Shown: positions 10,240-22,845, counted from the first letter of the stretch. The stretch: DNA of 64,000 nucleotides from Corynebacterium sp. TAE3-ERU16 (GCF_019209935.1 NZ_JAHUTN010000008.1:62001-126000), one strand, 5' to 3'. Made by a program: numbers and translations. Notes: generated from the letters alone by a model not told the origin.

Positions 10240-10271
10240 AAAACCCCACAGGATCGGACCTGTGGGGTTTT
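10240..10271 (-). terminator. rho-independent terminator after yidC
   Basis: A perfect 13 bp inverted repeat (10240-10252 with 10259-10271, arms AAAACCCCACAGG and complement) with a 6 nt loop and T-rich end, between the yidC stop and the rsmG start; it would end the rpmH-yidC transcript. Confidence 0.85.
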
Positions 10272-10287
10272 CGTGGACGAGTCGGAA

Positions 10288-11430
10288 TTACTTCCGCTTC
10301 TTCCTCTTCCGCTTTCCCGGAGCCGGTGACTGCCCGGCCGAGGGGGGTTCCTGTGCGGCACCGTCCGGCGCACCGGGACCGGCATCCGGCGCCTCCGCGT
10401 CCTCCGCGGCGGAGGGGCCGTCCCCGACCACCTTGTCGATGCTCAGGTTCCCGTTGCCCGGGGAACCCCGACGCTTCTTCTTCGGCGCCTTCTTGGGGTT
10501 CTCCGGTCGCACCCCGGGCTTCGGGGCGGTGGCACGCTTCGCCTGCTTCTTCTGCTCCTCCTCCTCGGCCTCCTCACGGTCGAGCTTCGCGAAGATCCAA
10601 CGCTGCTGGAAGAAGGTCCAGATGTTGTTGGCACCCATGTAGCAGAGCAGACCGATGTGCCAGAAGATACCGGTGAACACGATCATGGCCGGGAAGAACC
10701 AGACCATCATCTTGTTCATCATCTCCATCTGGGACTGCATCTGTGCGCTACCCATGCTCTTCTGCTTGCCGCTGGCGATGCGTTCACGTTGCCGGGTGAT
10801 CGACATCTTCGCGTTGAAGTGCGTCGCAACCGCCGTGAGGATGATCAACGGCACCGCGACGAACACGATGTTCATCCGCGTGAAGTCGATGGGCTGGAAC
10901 GCCTCGTACATGTCCTGCGGCATCTTGATGTAGGCCGAGATCGGGACCCCGAAGAGCCGTGCGTCCAGGAAGGACTGGACGTCGGTGGGGGAGAAGATGT
11001 AGTTCGCGAGCTGACGGTTGTCCTCGATAGACAGGCCCAGCTGTCCGGGACCCGAACCGGTCCGGTTGAACGACCTCAGCACGTGGAACAGGCCGAAGAA
11101 CACCGGCATCTGGACGAGGACGGGCAGACAGCCGGCGATCGGATTGACTCCGGCCTCCTTGTTGATCCGCCGGGTCTCCTCCATGATCTTCGTCTGGTCG
11201 CCCTTCCAGCGTTCCTTCACCTCGGCGAGCTGGGGCTGCAGCGCCTGCATCTTCATCGATGACCGCATCTGATTGAGCATCGGCTTAACCAGCAGGACAC
11301 GAATGGTGAAGGTCAGGAAAACGATGGCCAGGACCCAGGAAACACCGGATCCGGATCCGAAGGGGACACTGAAGACCTTGTGCCAGAACCAGAGAATGGC
11401 CGAAATTGGCCAGTAGACGAAATCAAGCAC
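10288..11430 (-). CDS. yidC: membrane protein insertase YidC (Oxa1 family)
   Basis: A 380-residue inner-membrane insertase that inserts membrane proteins alone or with SecYEG. The N-terminus VLDFVYWPISAILWFWHKVF is the first helix of the Gram-positive type, followed by the hydrophilic groove segment with R in FTIRVLLVKPML, a coiled hairpin (QPQLAEVKERWKGD), and four more helices. A long charged tail ends in RKRKKRK, typical for ribosome contact. The GTG at 11430 starts 7 bp after the yidD stop with GGAG upstream; longer in-frame starts would be inside yidD. Confidence 0.93.
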   Translation of the reverse strand: MLDFVYWPISAILWFWHKVFSVPFGSGSGVSWVLAIVFLTFTIRVLLVKPMLNQMRSSMKMQALQPQLAEVKERWKGDQTKIMEETRRINKEAGVNPIAGCLPVLVQMPVFFGLFHVLRSFNRTGSGPGQLGLSIEDNRQLANYIFSPTDVQSFLDARLFGVPISAYIKMPQDMYEAFQPIDFTRMNIVFVAVPLIILTAVATHFNAKMSITRQRERIASGKQKSMGSAQMQSQMEMMNKMMVWFFPAMIVFTGIFWHIGLLCYMGANNIWTFFQQRWIFAKLDREEAEEEEQKKQAKRATAPKPGVRPENPKKAPKKKRRGSPGNGNLSIDKVVGDGPSAAEDAEAPDAGPGAPDGAAQEPPSAGQSPAPGKRKRKKRK

Positions 11431-11437
11431 TTTTGAG

Positions 11438-11794
11438 TCAGGACTCCTTGGTGGTGGTGGGTGTGCAGTGGGGGCAGCCGGGAGGATCCTCCGGTGCCCG
11501 GAACCGAGGCGCAGGATCGTAACCACCCGGATGCCAGGGTCCGCACTTGGACAACCGCACAAGCGTGAGCACGATGCCGGTGACCGCACCCCGCGCTGAG
11601 ATGACCTGGAGCGCGTAGGCACTGCAGGTCGGCTCGAAACGGCAGGTGGACCCCATCTTAAGGGGTGATATGTAGTTTTGGTAGAAACGGACCCCGGACA
11701 GAAGCACCCGAGATGCCGCGGATTTCCCCGGACGGAACCCGGGCGCAGCCGATGACGCCCCGCAGTGGGGACACGTTCCGGGGATCTCAGTCAC
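11438..11794 (-). CDS. yidD: membrane protein insertion efficiency factor YidD with CPHC extensions
   Basis: The core RFYQNYISPLKMGSTCRFEP and PTCSAYALQ motif identify YidD, which supports YidC. The start is taken as GTG 11794, overlapping the rnpA stop by 8 nt, giving 118 residues. Two unusual parts flank the core: an N-terminal segment TEIPGTCPHCGASS and a C-terminal CPHC. Each has a CxxC pair, as in zinc-ribbon halves, not part of the standard short YidD. Whether the N-terminal pair is translated depends on the start; a later start would remove it. Confidence 0.85.
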   Translation of the reverse strand: MTEIPGTCPHCGASSAAPGFRPGKSAASRVLLSGVRFYQNYISPLKMGSTCRFEPTCSAYALQVISARGAVTGIVLTLVRLSKCGPWHPGGYDPAPRFRAPEDPPGCPHCTPTTTKES

Positions 11795-12152
11795 CGCTGC
11801 GGTCCCGGATTCTGCCCAGAGCTCTCCGGACATCGCGGTCGAGCTCCGGTCCGGAGGCGTCCGCGGCACGTGGCAGGGCCCGGATGACGACATCACAGTC
11901 ATCACCGAGACCCGCCACCAGTCCGGCGCAGACATGCCGAAGCCGTCGGGACACACGGTGGCGGAGCACCGCATTCCCGACGGCCTTGGAAACTATGAGA
12001 CCGAACCGGGGACCGCCACTACGGGCCATTCCGGGTTCGGTCTCCGTGTGCCGAAGGTGCACGATGACCGTCTTCGAGCCTGCTCGACGCCCACCCCGGA
12101 TCGTGCGACTGAAGTCGGACGGGGTGGAGAGTCGGTGCTCTTTCGGTAACAC
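11787..12152 (-). CDS. rnpA: ribonuclease P protein component
   Basis: A 121-residue basic protein that supports the RNase P RNA in tRNA 5' maturation. It starts GTG (MLPKEHRLSTPSDF), the usual RnpA opening, and contains the RNR-type basic stretch as LRHRVSRRLRHVC. It sits between rpmH and yidD, the near-universal order. Confidence 0.95.
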   Translation of the reverse strand: MLPKEHRLSTPSDFSRTIRGGRRAGSKTVIVHLRHTETEPGMARSGGPRFGLIVSKAVGNAVLRHRVSRRLRHVCAGLVAGLGDDCDVVIRALPRAADASGPELDRDVRRALGRIRDRSGD

Positions 12153-12179
12153 CCGTGAACCTGCGGATCTGACCGCTGA

Positions 12180-12323
12180 TTAAGCGGTCAGGGAAGCACG
12201 GCCCTTGCGACGGCGAGCCGTCACGATGGCGCGCCCTGCACGGGTGCGCATACGAGTACGGAAGCCGTGCACGCGTGCGCGACGACGGTTGTTCGGCTGG
12301 AACGTCCGCTTGCCCTTTGCCAC
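12180..12323 (-). CDS. rpmH: 50S ribosomal protein L34
   Basis: A 47-residue basic protein, [15 protein letters not shown] at the start and [12 protein letters not shown] at the end, matching bacterial L34 along its whole length. The GTG start at 12323 has GAGGAG (12332-12337 on the plus strand as CTCCTC) 8 nt upstream. First gene of the rpmH-rnpA-yidD-yidC unit, divergent from dnaA. Confidence 0.97.
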   Translation of the reverse strand: MAKGKRTFQPNNRRRARVHGFRTRMRTRAGRAIVTARRRKGRASLTA

Positions 12324-13348
12324 GGTGAACACTCCTCAAATTAACGGGTGATCCACACACCGGGACGGTCGGGGCATCCGGAGACCGGAGGGCGTCCTCT
12401 CCCTGTGCCGGAGCACACGGGACGGGATGATCGCCCTCTTCGCCGGGCGCCGAGACACAGGCACCGGTTGTGCATCTCACCCTTAGGTGGATGATTTTTC
12501 TGCTGCCCGGGACACGATCGACAGATGTCGCGGGGGCGACATTCGTCCAGGCGATTCCCGGAACACAACGCAGCGGTGGCACGTCGAACGGATCGACCGG
12601 AATGCGACGAACCGGAAAACCCGGAATGCCGGCACTGCGGCCGTCCGGCTGACCGGCCGGTGCTGCGTGAAACGCACCGGAACAGACCGGACACAAGTGT
12701 CCACCCTGAGTGATGCGTTGAGACTAGGCCAGATTACGTGCAGGTTGATGGTTCGACAAATCGACACGCCGCCGGAGAACCCCGGAGTTGAAATGACATT
12801 TCCGTAATTATCCCCCTATTCACCTGACCCTTCCAACGCGTTTTCGCGGGCAGACGCCACCGTCGGCGACCCTCGGCGGGGACCCGGGGGCAGGGCCACC
12901 GGGTCACCCACCTAGACACCGGTCCGCGGCGACAGGTAACAATGAAGCAGCCGTGGAACCACAGCCTGTGGATGTCCTGCACTGTGAATAACTCTCAACC
13001 AAAGCTTGAGGATATTCTCGTTTCCGGACGAATCCCCAGGTTAAACCGGTCGGGACAGCCGGTTGAATCTATCCACAGGGCATCCGGTACCCTGTGGAGA
13101 ACGAGGCCCACGAACTGTTGTCCACAGATGTGGATAACTCTGTGGAACCTGCTGGACACCGACCACATCGAGGTGTGGACGAACCGGTGGAGAATTACAG
13201 TTCTCCGTCCACCGCCGTTGCCCGCACCGGCACCCCGGGCCGCGGAATCAACACCTGAGCTTCCCTACCTCCCCTGTTCGTGTTCCACCGGGAAGTGCGG
13301 ACCGCCGATGTCCGGCAGAGATCAGAGACGACGTACAGAAGGATGACC
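12324..13348. other. rpmH-dnaA intergenic region with DnaA boxes
   Basis: One kilobase without a gene. Between 12967 and 13182 lie several DnaA-box-like 9-mers: exact TTATCCACA on the minus strand at 13129-13137, TTGTCCACA at 13118-13126, and one-mismatch forms at 12983-12991 (minus) and 13069-13077, with weaker copies at 12967, 13093, 13141 and 13174. The pattern suits dnaA autoregulation and origin function. A candidate minus-strand promoter for rpmH has TTGTCG (complement of 12754-12759), a 17 bp spacer and TAATCT (complement of 12731-12736), which would give a ~400 nt leader. Confidence 0.8.
12731..12759 (-). promoter_or_regulatory. candidate promoter of rpmH-rnpA-yidD-yidC
   Basis: On the minus strand TTGTCG and TAATCT are separated by 17 bp. 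Both are near consensus, but the distance to rpmH (~400 bp) is long, so this is tentative. Confidence 0.35.
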
Positions 13349-15097
13349 GTGACGGATACTTCACCCCAGCAGATCTGGGACAGGGTAGTGACCGAGCTCA
13401 CTGACCTGGCCGGAAGGCCCGGAAGCGGAGTTCCTCCCCTCGGCCCGATGCAGGCCGCGAACATGCAGCTCGTCCGGATCGTCGCACTGGTCCCGGGTTT
13501 CGCCGTTCTCACCACCCCGCACCTGTACGCCAAGAACATGATCGAGAAGGACTTCGGGGAGCCGATCAAGCAGATTCTCTCCGACATCCTCGGGAGCCCC
13601 CACGGCATCGCCGTCTCCGTCGCGCCGGAGACCCCCGCGGAGAGCCGGCAGGGGGAGACCCCCCACCGGGATCCCTTCCACCGGGAGGATCACCGGTCGC
13701 CGAACCGGTCCGACATTGATCCGGATGTTTCGCCCGGGCAGCAACCGGTTCAGACCCAGTGGCATGGACGGGGTACCCGGACCACGATCCCGGGCGGACC
13801 GACGGATGTCGACAGTCACACCACACACCGCGACGATCCCGACGCACCGACCCTGTTCCCGGCGGATGTCCACCGGGAAACGGAGAACCACCCGAACGAG
13901 CATCTGTCCGGCCGGACGACCTCCGACCGGGACGCCGACTACCCGTCCAGCGAGGGTTGGCGGGCCACGGTCGCCCGTGCGACGGAGAATTCCCGGAACA
14001 AGCCGCAACGGGACAGCGGCCAGCGGATCGTCCGGGAGAAGGCCGCGAGAAACCCGCACCGGGCGGCATCCCTGAATGAGCGGTACACCTTCGACACCTT
14101 CGTCACCGGTTCATCCAACCGCTTCGCCCAGGCAGCGGCCATCGCCGTCGCCGAATCTCCCGCCCAGGCATTCAACCCGCTGTTCATCTGGGGTGGATCG
14201 GGCCTGGGGAAGACCCATCTCCTCCACGCCGCGGGACATTATTCACAGGAACTGCAACCTGATCTCCGCGTGCTGTACGTCTCCAGCGAGGAGTTCACCA
14301 ACGACTACATCAACTCGGTCCGTGACGACCGTCAGGAATCATTCAAACGCCGGTACCGGAATCTCGATGTACTCATGGTCGACGACATCCAGTTCCTCGA
14401 GGGCAAGGAAGGTACGCAGGAGGAGTTCTTCCACACGTTCAATGCCCTCCACCAGGCGGACAAGCAGATCATCCTGTCCTCGGACCGGCCACCACGGCAA
14501 CTGACCACCCTGACCGACCGCCTCCGGACCCGCTTCGAGGGTGGGTTGATCACGGATGTCCAGCCGCCCGACCTCGAGACCCGTATCGCGATTCTCGAGA
14601 AGAAGGCCGGCCTCGAGGGAACCGTGGTGTCGAGGGATGTGCTGGAGCTCATCGCGTCCCGCTACGAATCCTCGATCCGCGAACTCGAGGGTGCGCTCAT
14701 CCGCGTCACGGCTTTCTCATCCCTGAACGGGACGAGCATCGACATGGCGACGGCCATGTCCGCGTTGTCGGACATCATGCCCGAGGCCGCTGACATCGAG
14801 ATCACCGCGAACACGATCATCGAGGTGACCGCGGACTACTTCAACATCAGCGTCAAGGAGCTGTGCGGCACCGGAAAGGCGCGCCCGATCGCCCGAGCAC
14901 GACAGCTGGCCATGTACCTCTGTCGGGAGCTCACCGACCTCTCGCTGCCCAAGATCGGTGCGAGCTTCGGCGGCAAGGATCACACCACGGTCATGTACGC
15001 GGACCGGAAGATCCGGAAGGAGATGACCGAGAAACATGACACCTACGATCAGATCCAGGAGCTCACGAGAATAGTGAAGACCCGCGGGCGGGCCTAG
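13349..15097 (+). CDS. dnaA: chromosomal replication initiator DnaA
   Basis: About 582 residues. Domain I (~1-95) is followed by a long low-complexity domain II (~95-230, rich in Pro, Arg, Thr, Asp), an AAA+ domain with Walker [12 protein letters not shown] near residue 282 and Walker B LMVDDIQF, and domain IV with the signature [15 protein letters not shown] that reads DnaA boxes. GTG 13349 is preferred since AGAAGG at 13337-13342 is 6 nt upstream; ATG 13343, two codons earlier, would abut that site. DnaA opens the origin and loads the helicase. DnaA boxes lie on both sides of the gene. Confidence 0.97.
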   Translation: MTDTSPQQIWDRVVTELTDLAGRPGSGVPPLGPMQAANMQLVRIVALVPGFAVLTTPHLYAKNMIEKDFGEPIKQILSDILGSPHGIAVSVAPETPAESRQGETPHRDPFHREDHRSPNRSDIDPDVSPGQQPVQTQWHGRGTRTTIPGGPTDVDSHTTHRDDPDAPTLFPADVHRETENHPNEHLSGRTTSDRDADYPSSEGWRATVARATENSRNKPQRDSGQRIVREKAARNPHRAASLNERYTFDTFVTGSSNRFAQAAAIAVAESPAQAFNPLFIWGGSGLGKTHLLHAAGHYSQELQPDLRVLYVSSEEFTNDYINSVRDDRQESFKRRYRNLDVLMVDDIQFLEGKEGTQEEFFHTFNALHQADKQIILSSDRPPRQLTTLTDRLRTRFEGGLITDVQPPDLETRIAILEKKAGLEGTVVSRDVLELIASRYESSIRELEGALIRVTAFSSLNGTSIDMATAMSALSDIMPEAADIEITANTIIEVTADYFNISVKELCGTGKARPIARARQLAMYLCRELTDLSLPKIGASFGGKDHTTVMYADRKIRKEMTEKHDTYDQIQELTRIVKTRGRA

Positions 15098-15113
15098 CGG
15101 ACCGCACCACACC

Positions 15114-15152
15114 CGAACGGGAGGCACCTCAGGAAGGGGTGCCTCCCGTTCG
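15114..15152 (+). terminator. dnaA terminator
   Basis: A perfect 15 bp stem (15114-15128 with 15138-15152, arm CGAACGGGAGGCACC) with a 9 nt loop, 17 bp after the dnaA stop, followed by TCTTCGT. Confidence 0.85.
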
Positions 15153-15787
15153 TCTTCGTGTGACCGACGCGGTCCGGAAGTTGTCCACAGACCTTATCCA
15201 CAGCTGTGTAATTTCACAGATGTAATTTGGTGATCCTCGACACAGTATCCGTCACCCGTCACAACTGGAACCGTCGGTGGACAACCGCCGGTGACCTGTT
15301 GAACAACAACCCCCGGATGGTGGATGGCGTGTGGATGAACAACCGGCTCGGGGATCCATCCACAGGCCGTCGACTTTGTCCACATGATTCACACAGATGA
15401 CCCCACAACCCGAATCGCCGGGCGGACCACACCCGATGGCACCGATTCCACAGTTTGCACAGGACTTACTGTTACTCCCGTCTTTTCCCTTGGTAGATCT
15501 AAAGAAGAAAGAGGGGGTGTGGGGAAACTGACTCCGGTCCGGCGGAGACCGGCACCGGGATGACAGAGTGAACCTCCGGAGGGGAGGCATCTTTGTGATT
15601 CCAGGTTTCCCGGCGACCGCTCGCCGGGTACGTTGGTCTGTAATCACATGAAGCGATGTCCCGGACCCTGTCTCACCCGTCCGGCGACAACGCTCCGGCG
15701 GCAGTGCATCCCGTTCCGGCCGATGGCCGGAACAGTTCCTGTGTCGCGTCGCAGTGTTCGACCACGTCTTGAGGAGCTTCAACGAGC
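15153..15787. other. dnaA-dnaN intergenic region, candidate oriC
   Basis: 635 bp without a gene. DnaA boxes: TTGTCCACA at 15181-15189 and 15376-15384, TTATCCACA at 15194-15202, and near matches at 15277 and 15330 (both minus) and 15356. An A/T-rich run at about 15463-15515 could be the unwinding element. In mycobacteria oriC lies between dnaA and dnaN (established), so this is the default origin candidate, with the boxes upstream of dnaA as a second part. Confidence 0.7.
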
Positions 15788-16969
15788 ATGGAGTCACAAT
15801 CGGTGTCATTCCGGGTGTCCAAGGATGACCTGGCGGGAGCTGTCGCCTGGGTGGCACGGAGCCTCCCGAGTAAACCCACCCAGCCCGTTCTCCGGGGCAT
15901 GCTCATCACCGCCGATGACGAGGGCCTGGAACTGGCCGGCTACGACTACGAGGTCTCCACACAGGTCCGTATCCCGGCCGAGGTCACCGAGACAGGTAGA
16001 GTCGCCGTTGCCGGCAAGCTCATCGCGGACATCACCGCAACTCTGCCCAACAAGCCCGTCGAGATCGAACTCAACGGCTCAACAGTGCAGGTCAGATGCG
16101 GTTCCTCCCGATTCGAACTGCCGAGCATCCCGCTCGACGACTACCCGCAGCTGCCGACGCTCCCGGAGACCACCGGAACAATCAACCCGAAGCTGTTCAC
16201 CGAGGCCGTCACCCAGGTCGCCACCGCGGCCGGAAGAGATGACACACTGCCCATGCTCACGGGCGTGCACATGGAGATCAACGGGCCGGAACTGCTGCTC
16301 GTCGCCACCGACCGCTTCCGGATGGCCGTACGCACACTGGGATGGAATTCCGCCGACACGGACGCCACGGCGAAACTGCTCATCCCGGCGAAGACCCTCC
16401 TCGACAACGCCCGTACCCTCGACGGGGCAAACGACGACATCGAGATCGCCGTCGGCGCGGGCGCGGAAATCGGTAGTGAAGGATTGTTCGGCGTGCACGC
16501 GGACGCCCGCCGCACGACCACGCGTCTCCTGGACGCGCAGTTCCCCAACTTCCGACCGCTCCTGCCGAAGAACCACAAGGCACTGGCGAGCGTCGAGATC
16601 GCCCCGCTCATCGATGCGATCCGCCGCGTCGCCCTGGTCGCCGACCGGAACGCCCAGATCCGGATGGAATTCTCAGAGGGACAGGTCATCCTCTCCGCCG
16701 GAGGTTCCGACGCCGGTCACGCCGAAGAGATCCTCCCCTGCGCATTCACCGGTGAACCGCTGCTCACCGCCTTCAACGCCGGCTACCTGAAGGATGGCCT
16801 CGCCGTGGTGCGGACGGAGCGCGTCGTATTCGGATTCACGGATCCGTCACGGCCCGCGATCCTCATCCCGGAGCCCGCCGACCTGCCCGAAGCCGATGAG
16901 GACGGAACCTTCACCACCCCGGAGACCGATTTCACGTATCTCCTGATGCCGGTCCGTCTTCCCGGCTGA
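15788..16969 (+). CDS. dnaN: DNA polymerase III beta subunit (sliding clamp)
   Basis: A 393-residue clamp made of three similar folds, ending in TYLLMPVRLPG, the usual clamp C-terminus. It tethers polymerases to DNA. ATG 15788 has GAGGAG at 15771-15776. It is followed by recF after 59 bp, the standard dnaA-dnaN-recF order. Confidence 0.97.
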   Translation: MESQSVSFRVSKDDLAGAVAWVARSLPSKPTQPVLRGMLITADDEGLELAGYDYEVSTQVRIPAEVTETGRVAVAGKLIADITATLPNKPVEIELNGSTVQVRCGSSRFELPSIPLDDYPQLPTLPETTGTINPKLFTEAVTQVATAAGRDDTLPMLTGVHMEINGPELLLVATDRFRMAVRTLGWNSADTDATAKLLIPAKTLLDNARTLDGANDDIEIAVGAGAEIGSEGLFGVHADARRTTTRLLDAQFPNFRPLLPKNHKALASVEIAPLIDAIRRVALVADRNAQIRMEFSEGQVILSAGGSDAGHAEEILPCAFTGEPLLTAFNAGYLKDGLAVVRTERVVFGFTDPSRPAILIPEPADLPEADEDGTFTTPETDFTYLLMPVRLPG

Positions 16970-17028
16970 GAGACGCGGGACAGGCCGGGGTTGTCGTGTG
17001 GTCCGCGTGAAGGAGTGAAAGGCGAAGA

Positions 17029-18267
17029 GTGCACATCCGTACCCTGACGCTGCGTGATTTCCGCTCCTGGCCGACTCTCTCCCTCGATCTCCGCCCCGGT
17101 GTCACGGTTCTGGTGGGGAGAAACGGACACGGCAAGACGAACATCGTCGAGGCCGTCGGATACCTCGCGCATCTCGGGTCCCACCGGGTCGCCAATGATG
17201 CGCCGCTGGTCAGATCAGGGGCCCGGGACGCCAGAATCTCCGCGGTGGCGGTCAACGGGGGCCGTGAACTCGCGGCGCATCTCCTGATAAAGCCGCGGGG
17301 CGGAAACCTCGCGCAGCTGAACCGGACCAGACTGGAATCCCCACGCGGGCTGCTCGGTGTGGTCAAGACGGTGCTCTTCGCACCCGAGGACATCTCGCTC
17401 GTGCGGGGTGAGCCGGTGGAACGTCGTCGCTACCTCGATGAGGTACTGGCGACCCGCTACCCCAGGATCGCGGGTGTCAGAGCCGACTACGACAGGATCC
17501 TCCGGCAACGCAACGCACTCCTCCGATCCGCCTCCGGCGCACTCCGGCGCGGCTACGACAGCGAGGACGGGGCCGCGGCACTCACCACACTCGATGCGTG
17601 GGACGGACAGCTGGCGGCGGCCGGTGGACAGCTCACCGCCGCACGGGTGGCACTGGTCGCCGAGCTGTCGGACCACGTCACCACCGCATACGGCATCATC
17701 GCGCCGGAATCGAGACCCCCCGGGCTCAGTTACCGGAGCACCATCACGACGGCTCCCGACAACTGCTGTGACGCTGAGGTCCTGGAGGCCGCGATGCTGT
17801 CCGACCTGGCGCACAACCGGACGAGGGAGATTGAACGGGGACTGTCACTCGTCGGTCCCCACCGGGATGATCTGGAGCTCATGCTCGGTGACGAGCCCGC
17901 CCGCGGGTTCGCGAGCCACGGGGAGACATGGTCGTACGCCCTGGCGCTACGGCTCGGTGTGTTCTCGCTGTTCAGGGAAGACGGGACGGATCCGATCCTG
18001 ATTCTCGACGATGTTTTCGCGGAACTCGACGCCGCCCGGAGGGAGGCGCTCATCCAGATCGCCCTGACGGCGGAACAGGTGCTGATCACCGCTGCCGTGG
18101 ACGGTGATCTACCGACCGGCCTGGACACCTCGGGTGCCCGCATCCACCGCGTCTCGATGATCACCGACGAATCGGGCAGATACTCAGTTCTCGGTGCGGC
18201 GGGATCCGCTCCGGAGCAGGTCCCTGGCGTGGAACCGACCGTGGAAGACGATCATGACGACTCCTGA
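17029..18267 (+). CDS. recF: DNA replication and repair protein RecF
   Basis: A 412-residue SMC-like ATPase for RecA loading at gaps. Walker [10 protein letters not shown] is at ~29-37, the signature LVGPHRDD near 282, and Walker [13 protein letters not shown] near 324. GTG start with GAAGGAG about 13-18 nt upstream. Its end overlaps the dciA start by 14 nt. Confidence 0.96.
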   Translation: MHIRTLTLRDFRSWPTLSLDLRPGVTVLVGRNGHGKTNIVEAVGYLAHLGSHRVANDAPLVRSGARDARISAVAVNGGRELAAHLLIKPRGGNLAQLNRTRLESPRGLLGVVKTVLFAPEDISLVRGEPVERRRYLDEVLATRYPRIAGVRADYDRILRQRNALLRSASGALRRGYDSEDGAAALTTLDAWDGQLAAAGGQLTAARVALVAELSDHVTTAYGIIAPESRPPGLSYRSTITTAPDNCCDAEVLEAAMLSDLAHNRTREIERGLSLVGPHRDDLELMLGDEPARGFASHGETWSYALALRLGVFSLFREDGTDPILILDDVFAELDAARREALIQIALTAEQVLITAAVDGDLPTGLDTSGARIHRVSMITDESGRYSVLGAAGSAPEQVPGVEPTVEDDHDDS

Positions 18268-18805
18268 GGAACGGGATTCCGTCACCGCAGCCTATGAGCA
18301 CATCCGTGCGGTCGCGCGGAAAAGAGGGGCCAGGCCACCTGAGACGGGGCGCGTAACCCGTGGACACACCCGCGGACCGGCGGCCGGCGGGTCGCAGCCG
18401 CGGCGGATCGGACGGCCGACCGGGCCGGACGGGCGGGCACTCGGACGCCCGGACAGAACGGAATCCGTGGGATCCGTGCTCGGGGACGAGATCAGACGTC
18501 GGGGTTGGGGTCGCCCCATGGCCGGTGGCTGGGTCAAGGCCAACTGGGAGCTTCTCGTCGGAGAGCGGATCGCCCGGCACAGTCAGGTCCAGATGCTGAA
18601 GGACAAGCAGCTGTTCATCACCTGCGACTCAACGGCCTGGGCGACGAACCTAAGGCTGATGCAGCGCAACATCCTGCAGGTCATCTCACAGAAGGTCGGG
18701 CCCGACGTGGTCGCCGAGCTTAAGATCTTCGGACCCTCCCAACCCAGCTGGCGGAAGGGACCGCTGCACGTCAAAGGGCGGGGTCCGCGGGACACCTACG
18801 GCTGA
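18254..18805 (+). CDS. dciA: DciA/DUF721 replicative helicase-associated protein
   Basis: A 183-residue protein: a disordered Arg/Gly-rich N-terminal half and a C-terminal DUF721 domain ([39 protein letters not shown]). In mycobacteria the homologue (Rv0004) is essential and works with DnaB in initiation; DciA is the ancestral helicase loader/operator (established). ATG 18254 lies inside the 3' end of recF, which suggests translational coupling. Confidence 0.88.
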   Translation: MTTPEERDSVTAAYEHIRAVARKRGARPPETGRVTRGHTRGPAAGGSQPRRIGRPTGPDGRALGRPDRTESVGSVLGDEIRRRGWGRPMAGGWVKANWELLVGERIARHSQVQMLKDKQLFITCDSTAWATNLRLMQRNILQVISQKVGPDVVAELKIFGPSQPSWRKGPLHVKGRGPRDTYG

Positions 18806-18921
18806 GACGTCGGTGAGTTGCGACACATTCTTTGGCGACCTGGGGATTCGTGTTTTTCCCGGGGTGTGAGGCCGTCTGACGCCTGTAAGGCCTTGTTCGG
18901 TAGGTACCCCTGACCGTGTAG

Positions 18922-21060
<2,139 letters not shown>

Positions 21061-22048
21061 AGAAGCTGTCGCGGACCAGAGGGTCCACGGCAGGTGCCGC
21101 CATTCATGTCCGGTGGCCGGATCAGTTCATGACGATCTGTGGGACATGACCTGTGGGACACCGGGTCCCTCCAGCCCCGGACGCCGTAATCGATGCCGTA
21201 ACCCGGTTCCCTGATACCACCGAAGGGAACCGGGGATCGATGGCACGGTGGTTGTCGTTCCACACGGTACCGTCCTGGGGCCGGGAGATGTCACCGTGTC
21301 CGGCCGGGTGTCGTCCCACAGTGGGCCGGGGACGTGGTGCTCTTCGGGTCCGACGTCAATCGGCGTCCAGCGGGTGACTCCCCCACCGGGACGTCGTAGA
21401 TGTCACCGTGGCGTGAAGTGAGGGGTGACCACGGGTTGGCCTCCGATGGCTGCACGCGGACGCCTCTCCAGGCCCGTGGGACGAGGTGACGGTCGGTTGT
21501 GGCCATCCGCTCGGTGCCACGGACCGATGACGCCGACTACGTCGACCGGAATCCCGGGATCGGGGGCCGGGGACACCGTGGTGCGGAGTCATCACACACC
21601 AACGCGCCGATCGATCGCGGTCACGACGGCGTTGAGCGGTTCGCACCGCTTCTCCGGCCTTCTGAACCGCGGCCGGTCCAACTGCCGCAGAGTGTGTCGT
21701 CCGGGGCTGTGGCGTCTCCCGGGGAGCATGGGTGATGAGTACCCCGGCGGCGGGCCCCGGTCGGGCGGCACCGGGACGGCGGAGGATGGTGCACGCCGTA
21801 TGCTGCGTGGCGCGGTGGTGACGTCACTGCCCGGTGTCGGACGGTGGTTGACGCCCGGTTGCTGTGCGGAGCCCATGACGACCCGTACCTGAGTGTGGCG
21901 GTCAACCCCAGGTCCGGTGGCTCACCCTCGTACTGCGCCGGTGGTCCCACGGGGACACGCGCTCTTCGGCTGAATGGTACGGCGGGCTGGGGTACGGGTC
22001 TCCGCCGCCCGTGGGGCAACCGGGCCGTTCCCTCCGAGGCGAGGGGCC
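21061..22048. other. gene-poor stretch after gyrB
   Basis: Nearly 1 kb in which no open frame looks like a protein; the short frames are interrupted and of shadow-type composition. A 13-mer close to GATGTCACCGTG occurs at ~21287 and ~21398, both near minus-strand frames reading HGDI, and TGTGGGACA occurs twice near 21137-21160. This could be decayed coding DNA. It sits at the left edge of the inverted gyrA block. Confidence 0.5.
21202..21234 (+). terminator. candidate gyrB terminator
   Basis: An 11 bp perfect stem (CCCGGTTCCCT at 21202-21212 with AGGGAACCGGG at 21224-21234) 140 bp after gyrB. There is no T-run, as is common in high-GC actinobacteria. Confidence 0.55.
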
Positions 22049-22492
22049 CTAGGCGGCGTGTTTCTCGATGACGGCGCCGAGGCCGCCGAGATGATCGTTG
22101 ATGATGCCGGTCAGCTTCCCGCGGACCGAGGAGTAGACCTTCGCCACGGCGGGCTGGTCGATGTTGTCCGCGTTGCGGTCCGCCACGGCGAGGATCGAGT
22201 CGGTGACCTCCGTGCGGTGCTCCTCGAGGTACGCACCGAAGTCGGCGTGTGCGCCGTTCTCGCGGTAGTTCCGCCAGTGCGGGTCGAGGGCGTCGCTGAA
22301 CTCGGGGAGGAGGCGGTTGACGCCCTTGGAGATCACGTTCTGGTCGGCCCTACGGGCGGCACCGACCGCCCCCTTGATGGCCATACCCGTGAACCCGGAC
22401 AGGCCGGAGACGGAGGACTCGATGAAGGCCGCCATGTCGCCGACGACGGCGTCCCGGTTGGCTCCTGTGAGTGTGGACTTGAGGTCGGTCAT
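22049..22492 (-). CDS. conserved hypothetical protein, DUF6918-like
   Basis: A 147-residue soluble, mostly helical protein (MTDLKSTLTGANRDAVV at the start, GLSGFTGMAIKGAVGAARR, ending IINDHLGGLGAVIEKHAA). It resembles a small actinobacterial family annotated DUF6918; the function is unknown. ATG 22492 has AGAGGA about 12 nt upstream, and TAGAGT (complement of 22546-22551) may be its -10. It is isolated between the gene-poor stretch and the tRNA genes. Confidence 0.65.
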   Translation of the reverse strand: MTDLKSTLTGANRDAVVGDMAAFIESSVSGLSGFTGMAIKGAVGAARRADQNVISKGVNRLLPEFSDALDPHWRNYRENGAHADFGAYLEEHRTEVTDSILAVADRNADNIDQPAVAKVYSSVRGKLTGIINDHLGGLGAVIEKHAA

Positions 22493-22845
22493 CGGTGATT
22501 CGTCTTCCTCTGGTGTTCGTCGGGTGTTTCGGTCTTACCGGCATCACTCTAGCGTGTCCGGTCCACGCTTCGCCCCGGAAGTCGTGTTCCCGGCTGTGGT
22601 CGGGCCCGAAAAAGACACAGGCGCCCTCGGTCCGATGCCCGGGAGGGGCATGAACCGGAGAGCGCGTGTCACCGGTGTTGTGACTCTTCCGCCACAGCCG
22701 GAAAACATCAGAAGTCGACTGCAGTCACAACAGCCACAAATGTTACACACATCGGTGATATTCGCCTAGTCGAGGCTCCCGTAGGAGCCGTGACAACGGA
22801 AAACGCCGGTTCAGTCACTGACTGAACCGGCGAAACGTTTCCTTG
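22493..22845. other. intergenic region between DUF6918-like gene and tRNA-Ala
   Basis: 353 bp without a gene. It holds the likely promoter of the 22049-22492 gene at its left end and the tRNA terminator at its right end; nothing else is recognisable. Confidence 0.6.
22804..22832 (-). terminator. terminator of the tRNA-Ile/tRNA-Ala transcript
   Basis: A perfect 11 bp stem extended by partial pairing (CGCCGGTTCAG at 22804-22814 with its complement at 22822-22832), 13 bp beyond the tRNA-Ala 3' end on the minus strand. Confidence 0.8.

Noticed and set aside
12661-12680. Second parS-like sequence (TGCTGCGTGAAACGC)
   Set aside because: Only one half-site matches; the palindrome is not formed.
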